Assembly (NCBI RefSeq): GCF_948472415.1
Contig: NZ_OX419519.1
Span: 6,539,001-6,603,000 of the forward strand
Direction of reading: 5' to 3'
DNA length: 64,000 nt
DNA from: Kitasatospora fiedleri
Lineage (GTDB): Bacteria; Actinomycetota; Actinomycetes; Streptomycetales; Streptomycetaceae
Shown here in pieces: positions 49,118 to 58,442 of this stretch. The number at the start of each line of letters is the position of its first letter. Positions within the stretch are counted from its first letter, which is position 1. The position numbers were made by a program, and so were the translations under genes. The notes under the pieces were generated by a model. That model saw only the letters and a program-made list of their open reading frames with translations. It was not told the origin of the DNA and ran no database searches.

Positions 49118-51201
49118 TCGGTGCGATCTTCGGCCTGGCGCAGGCGTTCGGCGGCGAGCCGCGGGACGACTACCGGGTGCCGGGGACGCGTTCCACGGCG
49201 GGCATGGACCTGCTGAACGCGCGCTTCCCGGAGAGCTCGGGGACCAGCGCCCGGGTGGTGGTGCACGACCGGGACGGGAAGGCGCTGCCCCCGGCGGCGC
49301 TGGCGGGCCTGCGGGAGCGGCTCGCCGGACTGCCGCACGCGCTGTCGGTCGGCGAGCCGATACCGTCGGCGGCCGGTGACACCGCGCTGCTGACGGTCGG
49401 TTACGACGTCAAGACGACCGCGTTCAAGGGCGCGGAGGGCCTGGACGCGCTGCGCGCCGCCGCCCGGCCGACCACCGACGCCGGGTACCAGGTGGAGTTC
49501 GGCGGGGAGCTGCCGGAGAACTTCACCGCCCCCGACGGCGCGGCCGAGGCGATCGGCATGGCCGCGGCGCTGGTGATCCTGGTGGTCGCGCTCGGGACGG
49601 TGACCGCGGCGGGCCTGCCGCTGCTGGTCGCGCTGGCCGGGCTCGGCGCGGGCACCGGGCTGATCACCCTGATGGCGGCCGTCACCCGCATCAGCGACAT
49701 CGCGCCCACCGTGGCGTCCATGGTCGGCCTCGGCGTCGGCATCGACTACGCGCTGCTGCTGGTCTCCCGGCACGTCGAGGGGCTGCGCCGGGGCCTGGAC
49801 GCCCGGGCGGCCGCCGCCGAGGCGAACGCCACCGCCGGCTCCTCGGTGGTGGTCGCCGGGGCGACCGTGCTGGTCTCGCTGTTCGGCCTCAAGCTGGCCG
49901 GGCTGGCCACCTACGCCTCGTTCGGCTACGCGACCTTCGCCACCGTCGGCGCCGTGATGGCCGCCGCGCTCACCCTGGTCCCCGCCCTGGCCGCCCTCGC
50001 CGGACCCCGGATGCTGCGCCGCGCCGAACGCCGGACCGAACGCCGCGCCGTCGCCGCGCCCGCCGAAGCCGGAGCCACGGAGGCCGAGAGCGCCGGCCCG
50101 ACCCGCACCGAGCGCTGGGCCCGGCTGATCGGTCGCCGCCCGGTCACCGCCGTCGTCCTCTCGCTGGTGGTGCTGCTCGGCCTGGCCGCGCCGGTGCTCG
50201 GCATGCGCACCTGGCCGCAGGACGCGGGCAGCCAGGCGGCCGGCAACACCACCCGCAAGGCGTACGACCTGATCGCCGGGGCGTACGGCCCCGGGGCGAA
50301 CGGGCCGCTGCTGCTCGCGGTCGACCTGGAGCAGCTGCCGGAGTCCGAACTGCCCGCCCTGGAAAGGAAGCTGGCGTCCGACCCGGCGGTCGCCGCGGTC
50401 CAGCCGGCCCGGATCGGTGCGGCCCGGGACGCGGCCGTGATCAGCGTCCAGCCGACGACCGGCCCGCAGGACCGGGCCACCGAGAAGCTGCTGAAGCGGC
50501 TGCGCGGCGGGGAACTGCCGGCCGGGGTCGAGGTCACCGGCCAGGTCGCCGCGTTCTCCGACATCTCCGACCGGCTCGCGCAGCGGCTCTGGGTGGTGAT
50601 CCCGTTCGTGGTCGCGCTCTCGCTGGTCCTGCTGACCGTGCTGTTCCGGGCGCCGGTGATCGCGCTCAAGGCCGCCGCGATGAACCTGCTGTCGGTGGCC
50701 GCCGCGTACGGGGTGATGACGGCGGTCTTCCAGCACGACGCGGGCGCGAAGCTGCTCGGGCTGCCGCACGCGGTGTCGGTCTCCAGCTGGGTGCCGATCC
50801 TGATGTTCACCGTGCTGTTCGGCCTGTCGATGGACTATGAGGTGTTCCTGCTCTCCCGGGTCCGCGAGGACTGGCTGGCCACCGGCGACGCCCGCGGCAG
50901 CGTGGTGCGCGGGCTGTCCGCCACCGGGCGGGTGATCAGCAGCGCCGCCGCGATCATGGTGGCGGTCTTCACCGGCTTCGCGATCGACCCCGACATCACC
51001 GTCAAGATGATCGGCGTGGGCATGGCCGTCGCCGTCCTGGTGGACGCCACCGTGGTCCGGATGGTCCTGGTGCCCGCCACCATGACCCTGCTCGGCCGCC
51101 ACAACTGGTGGCTGCCCCGCTGGCTGGACCGCCTGCTCCCCGAGCTGCGGATCGAGCCCGGCGAGACCCCGGCCCCCGCCCGGCAGCCGGTCACCGCCTG
51201 A
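49039..51201 (+). CDS. MmpL/RND-type membrane transporter
   Basis: The 720-residue protein starts at ATG 49039 behind GGAAGG. It has the MMPL duplication: one membrane helix (RTVAAWVLLIGAIFGLAQAF), an extracytoplasmic loop to about residue 165, and a helix cluster with VGLGVGIDYALLLVSRHVEG. The second half carries MFTVLFGLSMDYEVFLLSRV. The two Asp-Tyr pairs in the GIDY and SMDY motifs are the proton-relay sites of the family. MmpL proteins export lipids, lipopeptides or peptides using the proton gradient. With SARP boxes in front and the lanthipeptide genes next door, it is a candidate exporter or immunity protein. A terminator follows. Confidence 0.92.
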   Translation: MSTLLGRLGGAAAARPWRTVAAWVLLIGAIFGLAQAFGGEPRDDYRVPGTRSTAGMDLLNARFPESSGTSARVVVHDRDGKALPPAALAGLRERLAGLPHALSVGEPIPSAAGDTALLTVGYDVKTTAFKGAEGLDALRAAARPTTDAGYQVEFGGELPENFTAPDGAAEAIGMAAALVILVVALGTVTAAGLPLLVALAGLGAGTGLITLMAAVTRISDIAPTVASMVGLGVGIDYALLLVSRHVEGLRRGLDARAAAAEANATAGSSVVVAGATVLVSLFGLKLAGLATYASFGYATFATVGAVMAAALTLVPALAALAGPRMLRRAERRTERRAVAAPAEAGATEAESAGPTRTERWARLIGRRPVTAVVLSLVVLLGLAAPVLGMRTWPQDAGSQAAGNTTRKAYDLIAGAYGPGANGPLLLAVDLEQLPESELPALERKLASDPAVAAVQPARIGAARDAAVISVQPTTGPQDRATEKLLKRLRGGELPAGVEVTGQVAAFSDISDRLAQRLWVVIPFVVALSLVLLTVLFRAPVIALKAAAMNLLSVAAAYGVMTAVFQHDAGAKLLGLPHAVSVSSWVPILMFTVLFGLSMDYEVFLLSRVREDWLATGDARGSVVRGLSATGRVISSAAAIMVAVFTGFAIDPDITVKMIGVGMAVAVLVDATVVRMVLVPATMTLLGRHNWWLPRWLDRLLPELRIEPGETPAPARQPVTA

Positions 51202-51220
51202 CCCCCAGGAGCGCGCCCCG

Positions 51221-51254
51221 CCCGCCCGCGCCCCCGTACGGCCGCGCGGGCGGG
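51221..51254 (+). terminator. Terminator after mmpL
   Basis: CCCGCCCGCGC at 51221-51231 pairs perfectly with 51244-51254 around a 12-nt loop, 20 bp past the mmpL stop. Confidence 0.7.
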
Positions 51255-51293
51255 TGGGCGAAGCCAGGTTGATCATGGCGGCGTGTTGAACCG

Positions 51294-51322
51294 GACATCA
51301 CGGTACAAATCCCATCTAATAC
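51294..51322 (+). promoter_or_regulatory. Promoter of the asp operon, transcript probably leaderless
   Basis: GACATC at 51294-51299 and TAATAC at 51317-51322 are 17 bp apart. The ATG of aspT starts only 5 bp after the -10, and no ribosome site is present, so transcription would begin at or beside the start codon. Confidence 0.5.
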
Positions 51323-51326
51323 GCTC

Positions 51327-53009
51327 ATGAGTCTCCTGCGTGAGAACGCCGTTCTCGCCCTCTTCTTCTGTCTGGGCCTCGGCTACCTGGTCGGAAAACT
51401 GCGCGTCGGACCGATCCAGCTCGGCGGCATCTGCGGAGTCCTGATCGTCTCGATGCTGGTCGGCGCCCAGCACGTCTCGGTGAACGCGGACGTCAAGAAC
51501 GTGGCGTTCGCGCTGTTCATCTTCTCGCTCGGCTACATCGCCGGCCCGCAGTTCTTCGCCAACCTGAACGCCAAGGGCCTGCGCTTCGGCGTGCTGTCCG
51601 TGATGGAGGCGGTCGTCGTCGTCCTGATGGCCCTGGGCATCGCCGAGGCGTTCGACCTGGACGTCGGCACCGCCGCCGGCATCCTGGCCGGCGCCGCCAC
51701 CGAGTCCGCCGCCGTCGGCACCGGGCAGGACGCGATCGCCAAGCTCCCCGGCATCACCGCGGACCAGACCACCCAGCTCCAGGCGCACGTCGCCACCGCT
51801 TACTCGGTCTGCTACCTGTTCGGCCTGATCAGCATCGTCCTGCTGACCAGCCAGCTGTTCCCGATGCTGATGCGGATCAAGCTGCCCGAAGCCTCCCGCC
51901 AGGTCTGGGAGAAGATGCGCGGCGGCGGCAACGAACTGGAACCCGGCGAATCCCCCGCGCTGCCCGCCCTGGTCGGCCGCACCTACCTGGTCTCGCAGGG
52001 CGAGGGCACCCGGGTCAGCCAGATCCAGGAGCGCTCCGGCCAACTGGTCACCGTCGAGGCGGTCAACCGGGGAGGCAAGAAGCTCGGCGTCGACGACGAC
52101 CCGGTGCTGCGCCGCGGCGACCAGGTGCTGGTGGTCGGCCGCCGGGCCGCCGTGCTGGACGCCGGGCACGAGCTCGGCCCCGAGACCAGCGGCGTCCCCG
52201 GCCTGGACAGCCCGATGACGGTCCGCCAGGTCGTGGTCACCAGCAAGGAGGTCGCCGGGCACACCCTCAACGCCGTCCGCGACCGGGACCACGACGCCAC
52301 CGGCGGCGTGTTCCTCACCGACATCCAGCGCGTCGACCACCACCTGCCCGCCGTCGGCGACACCGAGGTGCACCGCGGCGACACCCTCACCGTGATCGGC
52401 GCCCGCTCCCGGGTCGAGAAGTTCGCCACCAAGGTCGGCGCCACCGTCCGCTCCGACACCGCCGACTACATCTACATCTCGCTCGGCATCTGCCTGGGCG
52501 TCCTGCTCGGCAAGATCGTCGTCCGCTTCGGCGACATCAGCCTGACCCTCGGCACCGGCGGCGGCTGCCTGATCTCCGGCCTGGTCTTCGGCTGGCTGCG
52601 CTCGCTGCGCCCCACCTTCGGCGCCTACCCGCCGGCCGCCGCGCAGACCATCAAGGACCTCGGCCTGGCCGTGTTCATCGCCGTCACCGGCATGGCCGCC
52701 GGCCCGGACGCCGGACCGCTGCTCAAGCAGTACCCGGTGCTGCTGCCGGTCTCCGGCATCCTGATGGTGGTCGTCCCGGCCTTCCTCGGCCTGTTCATCG
52801 GCCGCCGCCTCCTCAAGATCGAACCGCCGATCCTGGTCGGCGCGATCGCCGGACAGCAGTGCTCCACCCCCGCGATCACCGCCGTCAACAACGCCGCGCA
52901 GAGCAGCGTCCCGATGCTCGGCTACACCATCACGTACACCATCTCCAACTTCCTGCTCCCGCTGACCGGCCCGCTGCTGGTCGGCCTGGTCGGTCTGAAC
53001 GGAGGATGA
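51327..53009 (+). CDS. aspT: Aspartate:alanine exchanger family protein AspT, copy 1
   Basis: The 560-residue protein has the AspT/YidE duplicated membrane domain at both ends (SLGYIAGPQFFANLNAKGLR near residue 70, TGMAAGPDAGPLLKQYP near 455). Two TrkA-C/RCK-type regulatory domains sit in the cytosolic middle (VLRRGDQVLVVGRRAAVLDA, EVHRGDTLTVIGARSRVEKF). GAATESAAVGTGQDAI and AIAGQQCSTPAITAVNN are the matching signature loops in the two halves. AspT exchanges aspartate for alanine across the membrane, which together with decarboxylation builds proton-motive force. The gene overlaps copy 2 by ATGA. Confidence 0.9.
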   Translation: MSLLRENAVLALFFCLGLGYLVGKLRVGPIQLGGICGVLIVSMLVGAQHVSVNADVKNVAFALFIFSLGYIAGPQFFANLNAKGLRFGVLSVMEAVVVVLMALGIAEAFDLDVGTAAGILAGAATESAAVGTGQDAIAKLPGITADQTTQLQAHVATAYSVCYLFGLISIVLLTSQLFPMLMRIKLPEASRQVWEKMRGGGNELEPGESPALPALVGRTYLVSQGEGTRVSQIQERSGQLVTVEAVNRGGKKLGVDDDPVLRRGDQVLVVGRRAAVLDAGHELGPETSGVPGLDSPMTVRQVVVTSKEVAGHTLNAVRDRDHDATGGVFLTDIQRVDHHLPAVGDTEVHRGDTLTVIGARSRVEKFATKVGATVRSDTADYIYISLGICLGVLLGKIVVRFGDISLTLGTGGGCLISGLVFGWLRSLRPTFGAYPPAAAQTIKDLGLAVFIAVTGMAAGPDAGPLLKQYPVLLPVSGILMVVVPAFLGLFIGRRLLKIEPPILVGAIAGQQCSTPAITAVNNAAQSSVPMLGYTITYTISNFLLPLTGPLLVGLVGLNGG

Positions 53010-53011
53010 CG

Positions 53012-54709
53012 GTGGACTGGATCACCGACCACGTCTTCAAGCCCTACCCGGAACTGCTGATCTTCCTGACCATCGCGATCGGCTTCCTCGTCGGCCGGCT
53101 GCACTGGAAGGCCATCGGCCTGGGCGCGGTCACCGGCTGCCTGGTCGCCGGGCTGTTCACCGGCTGGCTGACCGACGTGCAGGTCAACGGCACCGTCAAG
53201 TCGGTGTTCTTCATCATGTTCCTGTTCGCCCTCGGCTACAAGGTCGGCCCGCAGTTCTTCCGCGGCCTGAAGAAGGACGGCCTGCCGCAGGTCGCAGTGA
53301 CCCTGGCGGTCTGCCTCAGCGGCCTGGCGATCTGCTGGGGCTTCGCCGAGATGCTCGGCTACGGGCCCGGCCTGGGCGCCGGACTGCTCGGCGGCGCGCT
53401 CACCCAGTCCGCCGTGATCGGCGTCGCCCAGGACGCCATCGGCGGACTGCCCGGCCTCAGCCAGGACCAGATCACCGCCCAGCAGAACCTCGTCCCGATC
53501 GGGTACGCCGTCACCTACCCGCTCGGCACCATCCTGTGCGCGATCCTGCTGGCCAACGTCGCCCCGCGCTTCCTGCACAGCGACCTCGCCGCCGACTCCC
53601 GCGAACTGGCCGCCGAACTCGACGCCCCCGCCGACGACCCCGACCTCGCCCAGGGCTACTACGAGGTCGTGCTGCGCGCCTACACCGTCGTCAACGGCCC
53701 GGCCGGCTCCACCATCGAGCAGTTCGAGCAGCGCGAGCAGGCCGCCGGACGCCGGATCTACCTCACCCGGGTCCGCCGGGACGGCAAGATCCTCGACCAC
53801 GACCAGCAGACCGTCATCGAACGCGGCGACGTGCTCGCCGTCAGCGCGATCCGCCACGACCTGGTCGAGTTCGACCCGGTCTCCGGCATCGGCCCGGAGA
53901 CCGACGACGTCGAACTGCTCGGCTACCAGACCGAGCAGCTGCACGTCGTCGTCTCCGAGAAGGCCCAACTCGGCAGGACCATCGCGGAGCTGCGCCGCGA
54001 ACCGTTCATGGTCGGCGTCTTCGTCGACAAGGTCTACCGCTCCGGCGCCGAGTTCCCCTACCGGCTCACCACCCAGCTCGAACGCGGCGACACCCTGGTG
54101 CTGTCCGGCCCGCAGCGGCTGGTCGGGCCGGCCGGGAAGGCGATCGGCAAGCCCGTGCCGACCAGCTTCGCCACCGACATGACCTGGGTCGGCCTGGGCA
54201 TCTTCCTCGGCGGCTGCATCGGCATCCCCGCGCTCACCCTCGGCGGGGTGCCGATCAGCCTCTCCACCTCCGGCGGCGCGCTGATCATGGGCCTGGTGTT
54301 CGGCTGGGTCCGCGGCAAGTACCCGACCTTCGGCAACGTGCCGCCCGGCGCCCAGTGGTTCATGGACACCCTCGGCCTGTGCGCGTTCGTCGCCATCGTC
54401 GGCATCAACGCCGGACCGAGCTTCACCAGCGGCCTCTCGCAGGCCGGTTGGGGCCTGCTGGTGTGGGGCGCCGTCGCCACCGTCGTCCCGCTGGTGGTCG
54501 GCCTGCTGGTCGGCCACTTCGTGTTCCGGATGCGCCCGCCGATCCTGATGGGCGTGGTGGCCGGCGCGCAGACCACCACCGCCGCGATCGGCGCCATCAA
54601 CGAAGCCTCCCGCAGCCAGATCCCCACGCTCGGCTACACCATCCCGTACGCCGCAGGCAACGTCCTGCTGACCATCTGGGGCGCCGTCATCGTCGCCCTG
54701 CTCGGCTAG
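53012..54709 (+). CDS. aspT: Aspartate:alanine exchanger family protein AspT, copy 2
   Basis: This 565-residue paralogue has the same domain order as copy 1 (GYKVGPQFFRGLKKDG, ALTQSAVIGVAQDAIGGL, two TrkA-C domains, VGINAGPSFTSGLSQAG, GAQTTTAAIGAINEASRSQ) but is clearly diverged. GTG 53012 is preferred because GGAGG lies six bases before it. ATG 53006 overlaps the copy 1 stop but touches the ribosome site directly. Two adjacent AspT proteins suggest a heteromeric exchanger or two exchangers with different substrates. Confidence 0.9.
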   Translation: MDWITDHVFKPYPELLIFLTIAIGFLVGRLHWKAIGLGAVTGCLVAGLFTGWLTDVQVNGTVKSVFFIMFLFALGYKVGPQFFRGLKKDGLPQVAVTLAVCLSGLAICWGFAEMLGYGPGLGAGLLGGALTQSAVIGVAQDAIGGLPGLSQDQITAQQNLVPIGYAVTYPLGTILCAILLANVAPRFLHSDLAADSRELAAELDAPADDPDLAQGYYEVVLRAYTVVNGPAGSTIEQFEQREQAAGRRIYLTRVRRDGKILDHDQQTVIERGDVLAVSAIRHDLVEFDPVSGIGPETDDVELLGYQTEQLHVVVSEKAQLGRTIAELRREPFMVGVFVDKVYRSGAEFPYRLTTQLERGDTLVLSGPQRLVGPAGKAIGKPVPTSFATDMTWVGLGIFLGGCIGIPALTLGGVPISLSTSGGALIMGLVFGWVRGKYPTFGNVPPGAQWFMDTLGLCAFVAIVGINAGPSFTSGLSQAGWGLLVWGAVATVVPLVVGLLVGHFVFRMRPPILMGVVAGAQTTTAAIGAINEASRSQIPTLGYTIPYAAGNVLLTIWGAVIVALLG

Positions 54710-54735
54710 CCGCCTCCCCGGAAGGACCCGCACCC

Positions 54736-56388
54736 GTGAGCAAGCCTTCGATCAGCCGTGAGGAGATCCACCGGCTCTCCCAGCTCAGCCCGTTCGAACT
54801 CAAGGGCAAGTTCATCGAACTCGCCGAGCACTACCAGGCCGACCAGCCCGGGCAGAAGGAGAAGTCCACCGCCAACATGCTCAACGCCGGACGCGGCAAC
54901 CCCAACTGGGTCTGCACCGGCCCCCGCGAGGCCATGCTCGCCCTCGGCCACTTCGCGCTCAGCGAGTCCCGCCGGGTCTGGACCGCCGACAACCTCGGCG
55001 GCATGCCCGAGCAGACCGGCATCGCCGGACGCTACGACCACTTCGCCCGCTCGCACCCCGAACTGCCCGGCATCGACCTGCTCACCGCCTCCGTCGGCCT
55101 CGCCGTCGACCGCTTCGACCTCGACCGCGACGCCCTCCTGCACGAACTCGCGGACGCCGCCATCGGCGACAACTACCCCGTCCCCGACCGGATGCTGACC
55201 TGCGCCGAACAGATCGTCACCGGCTACCTGCAGGACGAGCTGATGGACCGCCGGCCCCCCGAGGGCGCCCTCGACCTGTTCGCCACCGAGGGCGGCACCG
55301 CCGCCATGTGCTACATCTTCGACTCCCTGATGAAGAACGGCATCCTGCACAAGGGCGACAAGATCGCCCTGATGGTGCCGGTCTTCACCCCCTACATCGA
55401 GATCCCCGAACTCGACACCTACGAGTTCGAGGTGGTCCAGGTCCAGGCGTCCTCCTTCGCCGAGGCCGGCGTGCGCGAATGGCGCTACCCCACCGAGGAG
55501 GTCGCCAAGCTCGCCGACCCCGCCGTCAAACTGGTCTGCCTGGTCAACCCCAGCAACCCGCCCTCCCTGGCGCTCTCCCAGCGGGTCACCGACCAGATCA
55601 AGTCCATCGTCGCCACCGACAACCCGGGCCTGATCATCGTCACCGACGACGTCTACGGCACCTTCGTCGACCACTTCCGCAGCATCGCCGCCGACCTGCC
55701 CCGCAACACCCTGCTCGTCTACTCCTACTCCAAGCACTACGGCTGCACCGGCCACCGCCTCGGCGTCATCGGCCTCCAGCGCGACAACGTCATCGACGAC
55801 GCGCTCGCCGCCCTGCCGCAGGCCGAGAAGGACCGGCTCGCCAAGCGCTACGGCAGCCTCAGCCTCGACCCGGCGAGCATCCGCTTCATCGACCGGCTGG
55901 TCGCCGACTCCCGGCAGGTCGCCCTCAACCACACCGCCGGGCTCTCCCTCCCGCAACAGGCCCAGCTCACCCTGTTCTCGCTCTTCGCGATGCTCCCCGA
56001 GGGCAAGGCGTACAAGGCCAAGGTGCAGTCCATCGTCAAGCAGCGCCTCGACCTGCTGCTCGAAGGGTCCGGGATGAAGATCTCCGAGGACCCGAAGCGG
56101 GCCGGCTACTACATCGAACTCGACCTGCTCGCCGAGGCCGAACGCACCTCCGGGCCCGAGTTCGCCACCTACCTGCGGCAGAACTACGAACCCACCGAAC
56201 CGCTCTTCCGCCTCGCCGAACAGACCGGCGTCGTCCTGCTCAACGGCGGCGGCTTCGACGGCCCCGAGTGGTCCGTCCGGGTCTCCCTGGCCAACCTCGA
56301 CGACCTCGACTACCTCAAGATCGGCCACCACCTGAAGACCATCTTCGACGACTACCGCACGGAGTGGCAGGCCGCCGAGGGCCGTTGA
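54736..56388 (+). CDS. aspD: Bifunctional aspartate transaminase / aspartate 4-decarboxylase
   Basis: The 550-residue PLP enzyme is longer than ordinary aminotransferases, as is normal for AspD. It shows NAGRGNPNWVCTGPREAML near the start (a family-specific loop), LVNPSNPPSLALSQRV, the Asp of VTDDVYGTFVDHF and YSYSKHYGCTGHRLG with the Schiff-base Lys. It converts aspartate to alanine plus CO2, consuming a proton. With AspT importing aspartate and exporting alanine, this completes a proton-motive metabolic cycle known from lactic acid bacteria. GTG 54736 follows GGAAGG. A strong terminator follows. Confidence 0.95.
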   Translation: MSKPSISREEIHRLSQLSPFELKGKFIELAEHYQADQPGQKEKSTANMLNAGRGNPNWVCTGPREAMLALGHFALSESRRVWTADNLGGMPEQTGIAGRYDHFARSHPELPGIDLLTASVGLAVDRFDLDRDALLHELADAAIGDNYPVPDRMLTCAEQIVTGYLQDELMDRRPPEGALDLFATEGGTAAMCYIFDSLMKNGILHKGDKIALMVPVFTPYIEIPELDTYEFEVVQVQASSFAEAGVREWRYPTEEVAKLADPAVKLVCLVNPSNPPSLALSQRVTDQIKSIVATDNPGLIIVTDDVYGTFVDHFRSIAADLPRNTLLVYSYSKHYGCTGHRLGVIGLQRDNVIDDALAALPQAEKDRLAKRYGSLSLDPASIRFIDRLVADSRQVALNHTAGLSLPQQAQLTLFSLFAMLPEGKAYKAKVQSIVKQRLDLLLEGSGMKISEDPKRAGYYIELDLLAEAERTSGPEFATYLRQNYEPTEPLFRLAEQTGVVLLNGGGFDGPEWSVRVSLANLDDLDYLKIGHHLKTIFDDYRTEWQAAEGR

Positions 56389-56419
56389 CGCCCCGCCCCG
56401 CCCGGGGGCCGCCCGGGGT

Positions 56420-56460
56420 CCGCCCGCCCCGCCCGGGTTTGTCCCGGGCGGGGCGGGCGG
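56420..56460 (+). terminator. Terminator of the asp operon
   Basis: A perfect 18-bp stem (56420-56437 with 56443-56460) with a TTTGT loop lies 31 bp past the aspD stop. Confidence 0.85.
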
Positions 56461-56521
56461 CGCATGCTGGAAGGGCGACCGGGGCGAGCCGGCCCCGGGG
56501 AGTGCGCCACGGAGATGCGCC

Positions 56522-57394
56522 ATGGAGACCACGGAGACCAGGGCAGCGAACGGGGTGGTGGCGGGGGTCGACGGGTCGGTGCCCGCCGCCGAAGCGGCGG
56601 AGTGGGCCGCCCGGGAGGCCGAGCGGCGGGGGGTGGGGCTGCACCTGGTGCACGCCGTCAACACCGGGACGGTGACGCTCTCGCCGCGCACCGGGACCAC
56701 CGTCACCGACCTGATCCTGCGCGAGGCCGCCGAACTGCTGGAAGCGGTGCGGGCCACCCTGGCGGCCGCCCACCCCGGGCTGCGGATCACCGGCGACGTG
56801 GTGCCGCGCGAGGCCGGGGACGCGGTGCTGACCGCCGCCGAGCACGCCTCGCTCGCGGTGCTCGGGACCAGGGGCCACGGCGGGTTCGCCTCGCTGCTGC
56901 TGGGCTCGGTCAGCCTGCGGGTCGCCGCCCACGCCACCTGCCCGGTCACGGTGGTGCGCGCCGCCGGCCACTCCGACGGGCCGGTGCTGGTCGCCCTCCA
57001 CGACGAGCGCGACACCGCCGCGCTGCGCTTCGGCTGCGAGACCGCCGCCCGCCGGGGCCTGCCGGTGCGGGCCGTGCACACCTGGTCGCCGGTGGTCGCC
57101 GACGTCGGGCGGATGGCGCCCATGGTCGACGAGTTGGGGGAGGAGGCTCGGCTGCACGAGCAACTGCTGCGCCGCACCTGCGACCCGGTCCGCGAGGAGT
57201 ACCCGGGCGTCGAGGTGGAGAGCCACCAGGTGACGGGTTCCGCCGCCGCCACCGTGGTCGAGGAGTCCCGGACCGCCGCCCTGGTGGTGCTCTCCCGGCA
57301 CGAGCCCGCGCCGCGCTTCGGCCTGCGGCTGGCGACCCCCGTGCACGCCGTCCTGCACCACGCGCACTGCCCGGTGGCGGTCGTCCCGGTGTGA
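56522..57394 (+). CDS. Universal stress protein with two Usp domains
   Basis: The 290-residue protein contains two UspA domains. The first has VVAGVDGSVPAAEAAEWAA and the ATP-binding loop GTRGHGGFASLLLGSVS (G-x2-G-x9-G-S). The second has VLVALHDERDTAALRFG but lacks the glycine-rich loop (it reads LSRHEPAPRFGLRLATPV), so probably only one domain binds ATP. Such tandem Usp proteins are linked to hypoxia and dormancy in actinobacteria. It stands alone after the asp operon terminator and converges on the TetR gene. Confidence 0.9.
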   Translation: METTETRAANGVVAGVDGSVPAAEAAEWAAREAERRGVGLHLVHAVNTGTVTLSPRTGTTVTDLILREAAELLEAVRATLAAAHPGLRITGDVVPREAGDAVLTAAEHASLAVLGTRGHGGFASLLLGSVSLRVAAHATCPVTVVRAAGHSDGPVLVALHDERDTAALRFGCETAARRGLPVRAVHTWSPVVADVGRMAPMVDELGEEARLHEQLLRRTCDPVREEYPGVEVESHQVTGSAAATVVEESRTAALVVLSRHEPAPRFGLRLATPVHAVLHHAHCPVAVVPV

Positions 57395-57444
57395 CGGAGG
57401 GCGGGGGCGGGGACGGGGGACGGGGTGGGCGGGGTGACGGTGCG

Positions 57445-58131
57445 TCAGGCAGGCGGGAGGAGCGGTCCGACGAGGCGGCGGACGACGGTGTCGGCGAGCG
57501 CGGCGGCCGTGGCGGGGGGCGGGTCGCCGGCGGCCCAGGTCTCGACGGCCAGGCGCATCGCGGTGCTCGCGGCGGCGGCCGGCAGCCGGACGTCCAGGTC
57601 CTCCGGGTCCAGCCCGGTGAGCCGGGCCAGCGCGGGGCGCAGCGCGGTCTCGGCGTCGTGGTGGACCCGGTGCCAGACGTCGCGCAACGCCGGGTCCCGG
57701 GGCATGGCGCGCAGCAGGCCGCGGGTCCGCTCCAGGGACTCGGCGGCCGGGCCGGGCGCGGGGCTCAGGGCGGCGCGGGCGGAGTCCAGCAGGGCGGTGA
57801 GCGGCGGGGTGCCGGGGGCGGTGGCGGCGAGCAGGGCGACCCACCGGCGGGGTGCCCCGGCGAGCAGCGGGGCGACCGCGTCCTCCTTGGTGCGGAAGTA
57901 GCGGTAGAAGGTGCGCAGCGAGACGCCGCAGCCGCGGGCGACGTCCTCGGCGGTGGTGCCCTCGGCGCCGTGCTCGGCGAACAGGCGGGCGGCGGCGAGG
58001 GCGATCTCCTGCTGGGTGGCGGCCTTGCGGCGCTCGGTGAGGGAGAGCGGCGGCGGGTCGGCGACCGGACGGGTCGGGCGGGCCGGGCGGGCCGGACGGG
58101 CCGGGCGGGCCGGACGGTGGGGCTCGGACAT
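57445..58131 (-). CDS. TetR family transcriptional regulator
   Basis: The 228-residue protein has a TetR helix-turn-helix: TQQEIALAAARLFAEHGAEG and TTAEDVARGCGVSLRTFYRY FRTKEDAV (split by length limits). The C-terminal ligand domain is variable, with a WVALLAATAPGTPPLTALLD segment. The first 25 residues repeat Arg-Pro-Ala, encoded by imperfect 9-bp DNA repeats, an unusual Pro-rich tail before the DNA-binding domain. The ATG at 58131 could be too early, and a start nearer residue 25 is possible. It is divergent from the esterase gene at 58443, a likely target. The stop overlaps a GTGACG-N3-CGTCAG imperfect palindrome. Confidence 0.88.
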   Translation of the reverse strand: MSEPHRPARPARPARPARPTRPVADPPPLSLTERRKAATQQEIALAAARLFAEHGAEGTTAEDVARGCGVSLRTFYRYFRTKEDAVAPLLAGAPRRWVALLAATAPGTPPLTALLDSARAALSPAPGPAAESLERTRGLLRAMPRDPALRDVWHRVHHDAETALRPALARLTGLDPEDLDVRLPAAAASTAMRLAVETWAAGDPPPATAAALADTVVRRLVGPLLPPA

Positions 58132-58442
58132 CTGTCTCCCCCGGTGTGCGGTCGCGCGGGTCGCCGTACGGGTGGCCGCGCGGGCGGGTCATCAGCCTAG
58201 CCGGGAGGTGGCACGGGGTGCGGAGTCGGCGCAACGTGCCAGCCGGTCGTACCGTGCGCTCCGGCGGCCCCGCCCCTGGCGCCGTTCCCCCGCCCGGGGC
58301 GCGGAACCGCGGGACCGGGTTCGGGCGTCACCCCGGCGGCGGGCATACTGCTCGCCGTGCGCGGGTATCCGCGCGTGCACGCACCGCCACGCCCGCGCCG
58401 GGCGGCGGGCACCGCGAGCGGAAGACACGGGGACCACGGGGC

